Assembly: GCA_020444165.1 (NCBI GenBank)
Contig: JAHLLK010000007.1
Span: 69,643-133,642 of the forward strand
Length of the DNA stretch: 64,000 nt
DNA from: Deltaproteobacteria bacterium
GTDB taxonomy: Bacteria > Desulfobacterota > Desulfarculia > Desulfarculales > Desulfarculaceae
Reading direction: 5' to 3'
A program made the position numbers and the translations under genes. Of this stretch, positions 41,772-49,654 are shown piece after piece (position 1 is the first letter of the stretch; every line of letters starts with the position of its first letter). The notes under the pieces are model-generated. The model was not told the origin of the DNA. It worked only from the letters and a program-made list of their open reading frames with translations, and ran no database searches.

Positions 41772-43841
41772 ATGGAATTCTTCTTCCAGCCACGGGGCAT
41801 AGCTGTGATCGGGGCCAGCGACAAGCCCGGCAAGGGCGGTTACGACCTGGTCTATAACCTGCTAAACGGTTATGACGGCAAGATATATCCTGTAAATCCC
41901 AGCTACCGGGAGATCCAGGGGCTCACCTGCTACCCGGGCCTGGCCGAGGTGCCCGACCCGGTGGACCTGGCCATCATCATGGTGCCCAACCAACGGGTGC
42001 TGGGCGTGGTGGAGGCCTGCGCCGCCCGGGGCATCAAGGGGGCCATGATTCAGGCCGGCGGCTTTGCCGAGACCGGCGAGGAGGGCCGCGAGGTCCAGGA
42101 CGCCCTGGCCGCGGCGGCCCGGGAAAAAGGCATCCGCCTGTGGGGCCCCAACTGCATGGGCCTGGTGGACACCAAGGCCCGGCACGTGTTTTCCTTCGTG
42201 GACCGGGCCATTTGGGCCAGCGGCCTGCCCTCCTCAGAGGTGTCGCTCATCGTGCAGTCCGGCATGCTCTCGGGGGTGTTTCTCATCGACATCGCCTCCC
42301 ACGGGGAGCAGGGGGTGAGCAAGGTCTGCTCCCTGGGCAACAAGGTCGACGTGGATGAGTGCGACGTATTGGAGTACCTCCTGGGTGACGACCAGACCCA
42401 GGTGATCGGCATGTACCTGGAATCCCTGCCCCGGGGCCGCCGCCTGGTGGAGCTTTGCCGGGGGGCCGCCAAGCCGCTGGTGATTCTGAAGGGCGGGCAG
42501 AGCGCCCAGGGCGCCCGGGCCGCGGCCAGCCACACGGCCAGCCTGGCCGCGGATCACAGCCTGATCCACAGCCTCTTGGCGCAAGCCGGGGTGTACGAAG
42601 CCCACGATTTCAAGCAAATGCTGGACATTTGCCACACCCTGGCCCGCTATCCCGCGCCGCCCGCCCACCGGCCCGGCCGGGTGGGCATCGCCACCTACAC
42701 CGGCGCGGCCGGCATCGTCTCCGCGGACTTCATGGACGGCCTGGCCCTGGAGCTGGCCAAGATTTCCCCGGAGACCGTCACCGCCCTCCAGACCGTCTAC
42801 CCGGCCTGGATGGCCCCGGACAACCCCTGCGACATCTACCCCGCGGTGATCGCCAGCGGCGGGGTCCGCACCTACAACGTCACGGTGGAGGCCCTGGCCG
42901 CCGATCCCGGGGTGGACGCCATCCTCCTGCACGCTTTTACCGGCGGCTTCGACCTGAAGCCCGACCTGGCCCAGTTGGCCAAGGCGGCCGACCAGGCCGA
43001 GAAACCCCTGGTGATCTGGGTGCAGGGCACCCGCCCGGCCGTGGACGAGTTCCGCCAGGAATGCCAGGCCCTGGGCCTGCCGGTGTTCCGGGAGCTCTAC
43101 CGGGCGGTGGAGTGCTTGAACGCCCTGTTCGCCCGGCCGCAGGCCCGCCCGGCCCGTAGCGACGCCGCCAAGGCGCTGCTCCCGGTGGTGGAGCTGACCA
43201 AGGGCCACAAGGGGGTGCTGGACGAGCATCTGGCCAAGCAGGTCTTGGCCGCGGCCGGGGTGCCGGTGGTGGCCGAGGCCGTGGTCCCCACGGCCGAGAA
43301 GGCGGTTTACCAAGCCTTTGAGCTGGGCCTGCCGGTGGTCTTGAAGGGCCTGGACCCGGGCCTGGTGCACAAGACCGAGGCCGGGCTGGTGAAGCTGGGG
43401 CTTTCTTCCGGGGAAATGGTGCAAAAGGCCTTTGCCGATTTGACCGGGCGCATGGGGCCGGCGGGCCGGGTGCTGGTGCAGCGCCAGGTGCCGGTAGCCC
43501 TGGAGCTGATCGTGGGGGCCATCCGGGACGCCAGCTTCGGGCCCACGGTGATGCTGGGCTACGGCGGGGTGCTGGCCGAGGTGCTGGGCCGGGCCCAGTT
43601 CGCCATGGCCCCCCTGAGCCCGGAAGAGGCCACGGATCTCATCGACCGCCTGCCCTCCCAGCGGCTGTTGAACGGCTTCCGCGGCGCGCCGAAGGTGGAC
43701 CGGGCGGCCCTGGCCAGGTTGCTGGTGCAGGTGGGCGACCTGATGGCCGCCCACCCCCGCCTGCAAGAGATCGACATCAACCCCCTGGTGCTCACCCCAG
43801 AAGGCCTGCTGGCCGTGGACGCCACCCTGATTTTGTCTTAA
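41772..43841 (+). CDS. ADP-forming acyl-CoA synthetase (fused alpha-beta)
   Basis: A 689-residue protein with the alpha part first: a CoA-binding domain (GIAVIGASDKPGKGGYDLVY) and ligase domains with the phosphorylatable His254 in AASHTASLAADHS. The beta part follows, an ATP-grasp domain (~residues 470-689, LPVVLKGLDPGLVHKTEAG, QRQVPVALELIVGAI). It converts acyl-CoA, ADP and phosphate to acid, CoA and ATP, or the reverse. No PduL, Pta or AckA gene is in the window, so this enzyme could complete substrate-level phosphorylation from the acyl-CoA made in the BMC. It is divergent from the BMC operon and shares its upstream region. Confidence 0.88.
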   Translation: MEFFFQPRGIAVIGASDKPGKGGYDLVYNLLNGYDGKIYPVNPSYREIQGLTCYPGLAEVPDPVDLAIIMVPNQRVLGVVEACAARGIKGAMIQAGGFAETGEEGREVQDALAAAAREKGIRLWGPNCMGLVDTKARHVFSFVDRAIWASGLPSSEVSLIVQSGMLSGVFLIDIASHGEQGVSKVCSLGNKVDVDECDVLEYLLGDDQTQVIGMYLESLPRGRRLVELCRGAAKPLVILKGGQSAQGARAAASHTASLAADHSLIHSLLAQAGVYEAHDFKQMLDICHTLARYPAPPAHRPGRVGIATYTGAAGIVSADFMDGLALELAKISPETVTALQTVYPAWMAPDNPCDIYPAVIASGGVRTYNVTVEALAADPGVDAILLHAFTGGFDLKPDLAQLAKAADQAEKPLVIWVQGTRPAVDEFRQECQALGLPVFRELYRAVECLNALFARPQARPARSDAAKALLPVVELTKGHKGVLDEHLAKQVLAAAGVPVVAEAVVPTAEKAVYQAFELGLPVVLKGLDPGLVHKTEAGLVKLGLSSGEMVQKAFADLTGRMGPAGRVLVQRQVPVALELIVGAIRDASFGPTVMLGYGGVLAEVLGRAQFAMAPLSPEEATDLIDRLPSQRLLNGFRGAPKVDRAALARLLVQVGDLMAAHPRLQEIDINPLVLTPEGLLAVDATLILS

Positions 43842-43850
43842 GAGGGGGCG

Positions 43851-43924
43851 AAGATGTGGGGGAAAACCCCTTTTTTTGAAAAAAAGGGGGTTTTCCCCCA
43901 CACCCCCTTTCCCCAAAAAAACTT
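43851..43924 (+). repeat. Family 1 3'-end hairpin, copy g
   Basis: It starts 10 bases after the acyl-CoA synthetase stop, in the same orientation. The core is GGGGGAAAACCCC pairing with GGGGTTTTCCCCC, a compensated variant of the AAGGACC form. Confidence 0.85.
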
Positions 43925-44118
43925 TAGATTTTTATCTGGGGTGTCCCGTCATCAACCGACGATTGCCGGTTTTGTAGGTCACGTTGTTTGGCACCCTGGA
44001 CCGGCCCAGTCCGATGGCGGACGGCAAGGCGACAGACCAGCGACAACCGAGAGGCGTGGCCAGGCTGTTGACAAACAGCCCCAGGCGGGCGGCTCCGGAC
44101 TACCCCCCAAGTAAGCCA

Positions 44119-44769
44119 CTAAAAATCCAGGAAAACCCCCTCGACCTTCTTGTAGGCGGAGCGCTCCGCCGCGTCCCGGGCCCCGGCCGTGGCCATGCCC
44201 CGCCACACCAACTGGAACCAGGCCTCGCTCTGCGCGGCCAGGCTGCCCTTCTTGCCGCGGTAGACCCACATGGTGAAGGCCCGGGCCACCACCCCCCACA
44301 TCAGGTCCAGGAGCATCAGGGGCGGTACGCCGCGGTCCAGCATCCCGCCCCGCTGCCCCTGGCCGATGACCTCCAAAAACAAGCGGGCCAGGCGCGCCTG
44401 GCGGAAGGAATCGTCGGCCATCCAGGTCTGGCTGGGCAGGGACATGAACACAATTCTCCCCACCGCGGGCCGGGCGCCGAAGAATTCCAGCTGGGTGGCC
44501 AAAAGCCGGCGGATTTTTTCCGGCACTTCGTCCACCCCCTGGAGCGCCGCGGCGCTCGTTTGGGCCAGTTCGTCCAGCCACCCCTGCACCACGGCGAACA
44601 ACAGTTTTTCCTTGGAGCCATAGTGCCGGAACAGGGTGGCGTAGCCCACGCCGGCCCGCTGGGCAATGCCCCGCATGCCCACTTGGTGGTAGTCATGGCT
44701 GGGGAAAATCTCCAGCACCGCCGCGGTCAGCCGCTCCCGGATGGAACGTTCGTTCATGGGGTTCTCCAT
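44119..44769 (-). CDS. TetR-family transcriptional regulator
   Basis: A 216-residue protein with an N-terminal TetR HTH (VGMRGIAQRAGVGYATLFRHYGSKEKL) and a helical effector domain. The ATG at 44769 is preceded by GAGGT; a GTG three codons upstream is possible. A dyad at 44788-44820, just upstream, is the likely self-operator. No co-directional target lies downstream, so it may act elsewhere or on the divergent region. Confidence 0.87.
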   Translation of the reverse strand: MENPMNERSIRERLTAAVLEIFPSHDYHQVGMRGIAQRAGVGYATLFRHYGSKEKLLFAVVQGWLDELAQTSAAALQGVDEVPEKIRRLLATQLEFFGARPAVGRIVFMSLPSQTWMADDSFRQARLARLFLEVIGQGQRGGMLDRGVPPLMLLDLMWGVVARAFTMWVYRGKKGSLAAQSEAWFQLVWRGMATAGARDAAERSAYKKVEGVFLDF

Positions 44770-44787
44770 GCTGGCCACCTCGCTACC

Positions 44788-44820
44788 CTGTCAATATATC
44801 AATGGAATTATATTGGACAG
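44788..44820. promoter_or_regulatory. TetR-type dyad upstream of the 44119 gene
   Basis: CTGTCAATATA (44788-44798) is mirrored by TATATTGGACAG (44809-44820), with one extra base in one arm. It starts 18 bases upstream of the tetR start, as expected for autoregulation. Confidence 0.6.
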
Positions 44821-44926
44821 CAACCACTGCCCGTATCTGTGATATCACCGATAACACAAGCGGGACAGCCGCGCCAAGTCTAAATTCGGCCGCAGGGGGG
44901 CGGAAAGAAGGGGTCCGCGAACTGGC

Positions 44927-45067
44927 TCAGAGGGCCCGCCCCAGGGCCTCGCGGGTCCGTGCCGGGGTCTGGCCGGTCCCCATGGGGAAGGCCCGAAAAA
45001 AGGAATTGGGGTCCTCGTAGCCCAGGAGAATGGAGATATCCGCCCCGGAGATAGCCGAGTTGCCCCG
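44927..45067 (-). pseudogene. C-terminal remnant of an AraC-family regulator
   Basis: On the minus strand a ~46-codon frame reads ISILLGYEDPNSFFRAF and GTGQTPARTREALG before a TGA at 44927-44929. This is the last helix-turn-helix of an AraC-type activator (usual form: alGYEDpnsFfRaFrrwtGqTPa). No upstream AraC sequence or start codon follows; the frame meets unrelated sequence near 45070. The gene has been truncated, perhaps by the event that placed the nearby family 2 repeat at 45.2 kb. Confidence 0.75.
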
Positions 45068-45160
45068 GCGAGGCCATTGCATGGTTAGACACATCTATCT
45101 CCTTGATGTTGCCGATAAAATGGTCACAAGACGCGATCAAGGCATGCCCTGGCCGATGCG

Positions 45161-45330
45161 GGCCATGGACGGCCCGCCAAATCACAAGCCTGAAAGGCTA
45201 GTGATTTGTGCTGGTTGGCAGAAACACGCTTTTACCAACCAGCTTGAAATGCACGGTGCAGGACGCACCGTGCGGCACTCTCTGTTTAGACTTCAATATA
45301 TTCAATTCAACCGTGCATCGGCCTCATATC
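45161..45330 (-). repeat. Family 2 composite hairpin array, copy 3
   Basis: Read on the minus strand it matches copy 1 closely: A (GCACGGTGCGTCCTGCACC), B (GCTGGTTGGTAAAAGCG and partner TCTGCCAACCAGC), C (CAAATCACTAGCCT..GTGATTTG) and D (GCGGGCCGTCCATGGCCCGC), here without a nested insertion. Its outer end shares ACCGTGCATCGGCCTCA with 2386-2402. Confidence 0.8.
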
Positions 45331-45504
45331 GGCCGGGAACCGGGGGCGCTCCCCGGCCCCGCCGTGTACCAAGCCCGGACTAGCCTTGCCCCGCGGCCGC
45401 CGGACTGACCAATCACGCCAACCCATCATCCCTTCGCGCCAAGAGAGGGCCGGGCCAGCGGGCGCCGGGCCGTTCCACCGCCGGCTTGACACGCCGAGCA
45501 ATTA

Positions 45505-45516
45505 ATGTATATACAT
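45505..45516. promoter_or_regulatory. MarR operator 1 (ATGTATATACAT)
   Basis: A perfect 12-bp palindrome ends 5 bases before the marR ATG at 45522. Nearly the same sequence occurs at 45995-46006 before the next gene. Confidence 0.7.
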
Positions 45517-45521
45517 GTTTC

Positions 45522-45965
45522 ATGGCCAATCAATCCCCTCCCAAGCCGGGGAGCACTCCCTCCCTGCCCTGCCTCTGCGCGGCGGTCCGCAAGGCGGGCC
45601 GCCGTCTGACCCGGCATTACGACCGGCGTCTGGAGCCCAGCGGCCTCAAGATCACCCAGTTCAGCATGCTGGCCAACATCAACCGCAACCCCGGCCTCAC
45701 CGTTTCGGATTTGGCCGGGCTGTTGGTCATGGACCAGACCACGGTCACCCGCAACCTGGGGGTGCTGGTACGGGAGGGCTACGTGCGTCTGGAGCCCGCG
45801 GAAACCGACCGCCGGGTAAAGCGGGTGTACATCTCCGGGCCGGGCGCGGCCAAGTTGGCTCAAGCCCGGCCCTGGTGGGACCAGGCGCAGCGCGAGGTGG
45901 AGGAGACCCTGGGCCGCCAGGGCGCGGAGGGGCTTTTGGCGATCCTGGGCAAACTGGCGGAGTGA
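45522..45965 (+). CDS. MarR-family transcriptional regulator
   Basis: A 147-residue winged-helix protein with LKITQFSMLANINRNPGLTVSDLAGLL and the wing VRLEPAETDRRVKRVYIS. The start is the ATG at 45522. The palindromes at 45505 and 45991, one before marR and one before the QueG-like gene 60 bp downstream, suggest that it represses both. MarR proteins often respond to aromatic or electrophilic compounds. Confidence 0.9.
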   Translation: MANQSPPKPGSTPSLPCLCAAVRKAGRRLTRHYDRRLEPSGLKITQFSMLANINRNPGLTVSDLAGLLVMDQTTVTRNLGVLVREGYVRLEPAETDRRVKRVYISGPGAAKLAQARPWWDQAQREVEETLGRQGAEGLLAILGKLAE

Positions 45966-45990
45966 GCCGGGCGCTTGAATTTTGCCCTTT

Positions 45991-46006
45991 TATATGCATA
46001 TACATA
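45991..46006. promoter_or_regulatory. MarR operator 2
   Basis: TATATGCATATA (45991-46002) is palindromic and overlaps ATGCATATACAT, which differs from the operator upstream of marR by one base. It lies 20 bases upstream of the QueG-like start. Confidence 0.65.
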
Positions 46007-46025
46007 TTTTATGGGAGGAGGCCCT

Positions 46026-47177
46026 ATGTCCTTGACGCAAGATATCAAGGAGTTCGCCCTGGATCTGGGCTACAGCGGCGTGGGCGTCACCACGGCCGAG
46101 GATTTCCTGGACCACCAGGAGGAGGTGCGGTCGCGGGGGGAGATCTATGATTTTTATACGGCCGATCCCCGCCGGTTCCTGCCCGGCGCCGCCCCGCGCC
46201 GCCACCTGGCCACCGCCCGCTCCGTCATCGCCCTGGCCTGGGACTATTGGCGTACGGATTTCCCCCCCGAGCTGGTGGGCCGGGTGGGCCGCATCTACCA
46301 GGCCCGCTGCTACGGCGCGCCGCCCCACCGCATCAATGGAGCCCGCCTGCGGCTGTTGGTGGAGTTCCTGGAAAAGTCCGGCTGTCAGGTGGGCAAGGGC
46401 TTCTGGTTGCCGGAGCGGAGGGCGGCCGCCCGGGCAGGGGTGACCACCTTTGGGCGCAACAACTTCGCCCATCTCCCCGGCACCGGTTCCTTCATCCTGC
46501 TCGCTTCGGTGGTGGTGGACCGGGAATTGGCGTACGACGAGCCCACCCTGCGGGTGAAATGCCCCGAGGGATGCACCGCCTGCCTGGACGCCTGCCCCAC
46601 CCGGGCCATCTACGAGCCGCTAAAGTTGAACCCCCGGCGCTGCCTCGCCTTCAACGCCTGGTGGACCCAGGACGGCCGTCCTGGCGTCAGCAGCTATATC
46701 CCTCCGGAAATACGTGAAAAGATGGGCGTCAGGGTGCACGGCTGCGACGTCTGCCAGGAGGTTTGCCCCCGCAACGCCGCCAAGCTGAAGGCCAAGTTGC
46801 CCCAGGATCCCTTCCTGACCCTGCTGGCCGGCCGTTTCAGCCTGGAACAGATGCTGGCCATGCCCCCGGACTTCCTGGCCCGGACCGTGCGGCCTCTCAT
46901 GTACAACTACATCAACGACAAGAAGTACTTCCAGCGCAACGCCGCCATCGCCTTGGGCAACACCGGCGACCCGGACCACGTGCCCGCCTTGGCCGCGGCC
47001 CTGACAGACCCCGAGGACCTGGTGCGCGGCTATGCGGCTTGGGCCCTGGGGAGACTCGGCGGCCGGCAGGCGCGGGCGGCCCTGGAGGCCGCCTTGCTCC
47101 GGGAAGACGCGGCTTTTGCCCGGGCGGAGATCCTGGCCGCCCTGGCTGGCGGCGGGGAGGCGTCAGCTTCCGCCTGA
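46026..47177 (+). CDS. QueG-like Fe-S reductase with HEAT-repeat C-terminus
   Basis: The 383-residue protein starts at the ATG after GGGAGGAGG. Residues ~1-170 are the QueG-type domain, but the conserved Asp-containing segment before VLER in true QueG is changed (GFWLPERRAAARAGVTTFGR). 4Fe-4S ligands are C179/C183/C186/C190 with C206, and C240/C243/C247. Residues ~290-380 are HEAT-like repeats. It is probably a cobalamin-type reductase rather than the tRNA enzyme, and it is under local MarR control. It is the second QueG-like protein in the window with its own repressor. Confidence 0.78.
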   Translation: MSLTQDIKEFALDLGYSGVGVTTAEDFLDHQEEVRSRGEIYDFYTADPRRFLPGAAPRRHLATARSVIALAWDYWRTDFPPELVGRVGRIYQARCYGAPPHRINGARLRLLVEFLEKSGCQVGKGFWLPERRAAARAGVTTFGRNNFAHLPGTGSFILLASVVVDRELAYDEPTLRVKCPEGCTACLDACPTRAIYEPLKLNPRRCLAFNAWWTQDGRPGVSSYIPPEIREKMGVRVHGCDVCQEVCPRNAAKLKAKLPQDPFLTLLAGRFSLEQMLAMPPDFLARTVRPLMYNYINDKKYFQRNAAIALGNTGDPDHVPALAAALTDPEDLVRGYAAWALGRLGGRQARAALEAALLREDAAFARAEILAALAGGGEASASA

Positions 47178-47256
47178 TGCCAAGGCGCCCCTCCCACGCG
47201 GGGGATGTCGCCACAAGGTGGTAATTTTTTCGGGATAACGCTGGCTTACTTGAGAG

Positions 47257-47420
47257 CATTGCACGGGGCGTCCTGCCCCGTGCAATGTCGGCTTGGCAAA
47301 AACGTGACTCCACCCCAGCAAGCAGAGCTTGCCGGGGGCCCGGGTTTTGCCAAGCCTCACAAATTGCAAGCTTTTTGAAGCTTGCAATTTGGCGGGCCAT
47401 CCTTGGCCCGCATCGGCCAT
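47257..47420 (+). repeat. Family 2 composite hairpin array, copy 4
   Basis: A: CATTGCACGGGGC (47257-47269) pairs perfectly with GCCCCGTGCAATG (47275-47287) around GTCCT. B: GGCTTGGCAAAA and TTTTGCCAAGCC, with a family 3 hairpin in the loop. C: CAAATTGCAAGCTT and AAGCTTGCAATTTG (47360-47391). D: GCGGGCCATCCTTGGCCCGC. It fills the 321-bp gap between the convergent QueG-like and radical SAM genes. Confidence 0.82.
47311..47343 (+). repeat. Family 3 nested mini-hairpin in copy 4
   Basis: CACCCCAGCAAGC, AGA, GCTTGCCGGGG, then GCCCGGG. It interrupts the loop of module B. Confidence 0.65.
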
Positions 47421-47498
47421 TGCCTGTCGTAATTATGTTTCACAGCCCTTTTGGACATAATATCAACACGTTTTATGTGTTTCACCATGCAATGGCCT

Positions 47499-48614
47499 CT
47501 ACTTAGCTTGTTTCGGCTGCCGGGCCTTGAGTTCATCCAGGTGCAACAGCCGCGGCACGATCTCCCGGTGGATCTCGCAGGCCACGGACTTGCAGTCCAC
47601 CCCGCCGGTCAAGAGGATTTTGTCATGGGGGCAGCCGCCCTGGCAGGCCCCGCGGGCCGCGCACTCCCGGCATTCCTGGGGAATCCCCGGGCGTTGCACC
47701 CCGTAGTGGAACCTCTCGCACGAGATGATCTTCAGGGGGTCGGGGTCGAAGATGGCGCCGGTCTTGAAGGAGTGATCCCGGATGCAGGGCCCCACCGAGC
47801 CGTCAGGGAACACCGCGGCCAGGCGCTTGCCGCAGGGATAGGGGGAGTCCTCGGCCTCCCAGCCCGGGATCAGGGCGTCCAGGAGGAAGGTGGTGTGCAC
47901 GTCATAGCCCCGGAGGATGTAGTCCTCGAACATATCGCAAAGCTGGTGGTAGGTTTTCAGCAAGCGGGCGGAATATTCCGCGTCCTTGCCGCGGTAGAGG
48001 TCTTTTTGATAGCGCAGGCGGTAGCCCTGCTCGATGCCGAAGCGGGAGACCTCCAGGATGCGGGCCAAGTTGTAATCGTCCAGGGTGGCGGTGATGGTCT
48101 GGCCGATGGCGTTGGAGCGCTCGGCGATGACCTTCATGCGCCGGGCCAGTTCGTTGAGGCTGATATCAGTGATATTGGTGGTGATCCACTGGATGTCCAG
48201 AAGATCGTCCCAATTCACCGAATCCACCAGGTCGGCGTTGGTGTTCAGGGCCCCCTGCATGCCGTCGGTATGGGCGAAAACCGCGTCCATCACCTTTTTG
48301 ATGCGGTCGGTGAAGAGGAACGGCTCCCCGCCCAAAAACCCGACGTAATTGACCTTGATGTTGTTGACTTTCCAGACCTCGGGAATCCACTCCAACAGCC
48401 GGGCAAAGGTGCGCTCATCCATCTCGTTCTGGCAGTCAAAACCCACCTGATTGAAGGAGTAGCAGTACTTGCATTGCCGGGTGCAGTGATAGGACAGGAA
48501 CAGGATGAACCAGAACTGCGGCAACTTGGACCAGCACCCTTCGCCCTGCACCCGCCCGTCATCCAGCGTGTACATTTTCTTCAGCCTACGGCTGTGCTCG
48601 GTCTCTTTTCTCAC
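47499..48614 (-). CDS. radical SAM enzyme with SPASM-type C-terminus
   Basis: A 371-residue protein with the SAM cluster motif C44-x3-C48-x2-C51 (CTRQCKYCY), GGEPFLF, and a Cys-rich C-terminus (YPCGKR, GPCIRDHS, ECRECAARGACQGGC, CKSVAC) typical of SPASM/twitch auxiliary clusters. Such enzymes modify peptides or proteins, or mature enzymes. It follows the MvhD-like gene by 150 bp on the same strand, with a family 1 hairpin between. No obvious precursor peptide is next to it, so the target is unknown. Confidence 0.85.
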   Translation of the reverse strand: MRKETEHSRRLKKMYTLDDGRVQGEGCWSKLPQFWFILFLSYHCTRQCKYCYSFNQVGFDCQNEMDERTFARLLEWIPEVWKVNNIKVNYVGFLGGEPFLFTDRIKKVMDAVFAHTDGMQGALNTNADLVDSVNWDDLLDIQWITTNITDISLNELARRMKVIAERSNAIGQTITATLDDYNLARILEVSRFGIEQGYRLRYQKDLYRGKDAEYSARLLKTYHQLCDMFEDYILRGYDVHTTFLLDALIPGWEAEDSPYPCGKRLAAVFPDGSVGPCIRDHSFKTGAIFDPDPLKIISCERFHYGVQRPGIPQECRECAARGACQGGCPHDKILLTGGVDCKSVACEIHREIVPRLLHLDELKARQPKQAK

Positions 48615-48663
48615 CGTAACGCTCCGGTTGAACCTAGTTGTTTTTCCCCCTGGTTAAAACCAT

Positions 48664-48757
48664 CAAGTTTTTTTGGGGAAAGGGGGTGTGGGGGAAAACC
48701 CCTTTTTGTTCACAAAAAGGGGTTTTCCCCCACGTCTTGCTCTTTCTCCAAAAACTT
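48664..48757 (-). repeat. Family 1 3'-end hairpin, copy h
   Basis: Minus orientation, ending 6 bases from the stop of the MvhD-like gene. GGGGGAAAACCCC and GGGGTTTTCCCCC form the stem. Confidence 0.85.
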
Positions 48758-48763
48758 TACCGA

Positions 48764-49591
48764 TCAACCCGCCTCGGCCATGAGGCGTTGTCCGGCGGGG
48801 ATGGCCGGCGGCACGGGTTGGTTGGCCAGTTTGGTCACGGCGGAGAATTTCGCCGGGCAGACCTCCAGGCAGGTGCCGCATTTGATGCATATGTCCTGAT
48901 CGATCACGTGAATGGTTTTCTTGGCCCCTTCGATGGCCCCCACCGGGCAGCGGCGGAGGCAGGTCCCACAGGCCCGGCATTTCACGGGATCGATGTAGTA
49001 GGAAGTGGGCTCGTACAGGAGCTGGTGCACTTCCTCGTCGCTGAACAGGTTTTGGTACTCCGCTTCGTTTGCGAAGCGGGAGGCCAGCTTGTCCCGCAGG
49101 GCGATCTTGATATAAGGCACCAATTTCATCACCTGGGTCAGCTTTTCCAGCATCTCCTCCGGGCTCATCTCTTCCGGCAGGCCCAGGGGGCCCAATTCCC
49201 GCAGGTTCTTGGTGAAGCGGTCCACCAATTCGGCAAAGCGGTTGCCCTCGCCGGAAGACATGAACTCGATGGTCAATCGGCTGGGATCGATCCCGATCTG
49301 GGCCAGGATTTTCTTGGCCAGGAGCACCGTGTTCAGCGCACTGTAATTGCCGTGCGTTATGTAGTTGCATTCACCCAGATGGCACGCTCCCAGGAACACG
49401 CCATCCATGCCGTTCAGGAAGGACCGCAGAATGAACTCCAGGTCCACCCTTCCCGAGCACATTACCCTAATCAGCCTGATCTCACTCGAATATTGTAGTC
49501 TGGAAACTCCAGCCATGTCGGCAGCGCCGTATGCTCACCAATGGCACAGGAATCCTACAATTCGAGGTTTGAATGTGGCGGCTGCGCTCAT
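48764..49591 (-). CDS. bamF: MvhD/FlpD-like selenoprotein, BamF type
   Basis: The true gene starts at ATG 49591 behind GGGAGGGGG and reads through an in-frame UGA at 49535-49537, giving 275 residues. The N-terminus is KPRIVGFLC16-H-W-U19-AYGAAD, then MAGVSRLQYSSEIRL and VMCSGRVD. In relatives the U19 position is the second Cys of FLCNWCSYAGAD. Two C-terminal 4Fe-4S sites follow (CRACGTCLRRCP, CIKCGTCLEVCP). The hairpin at 49500-49512 suits a bacterial SECIS. MvhD-like proteins pass electrons to HdrA-like flavoproteins. Next to HdrA-, HdrB/D-, ferredoxin- and BamB-like genes it matches BamF, which is known as a selenoprotein in Geobacter. Confidence 0.87.
49500..49512 (-). promoter_or_regulatory. 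candidate SECIS hairpin of bamF
   Basis: On the minus strand CTGGA-GTT-TCCAG starts 22 bases after the UGA. A short apical stem with GU in the loop at this distance is the bacterial SECIS pattern. Confidence 0.6.
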
Positions 49592-49654
49592 GTAACCCCC
49601 TCCCTACTTTCCAGTGCCATGACAACTTAGCGAAGGACGCATAATCTAATCCTG

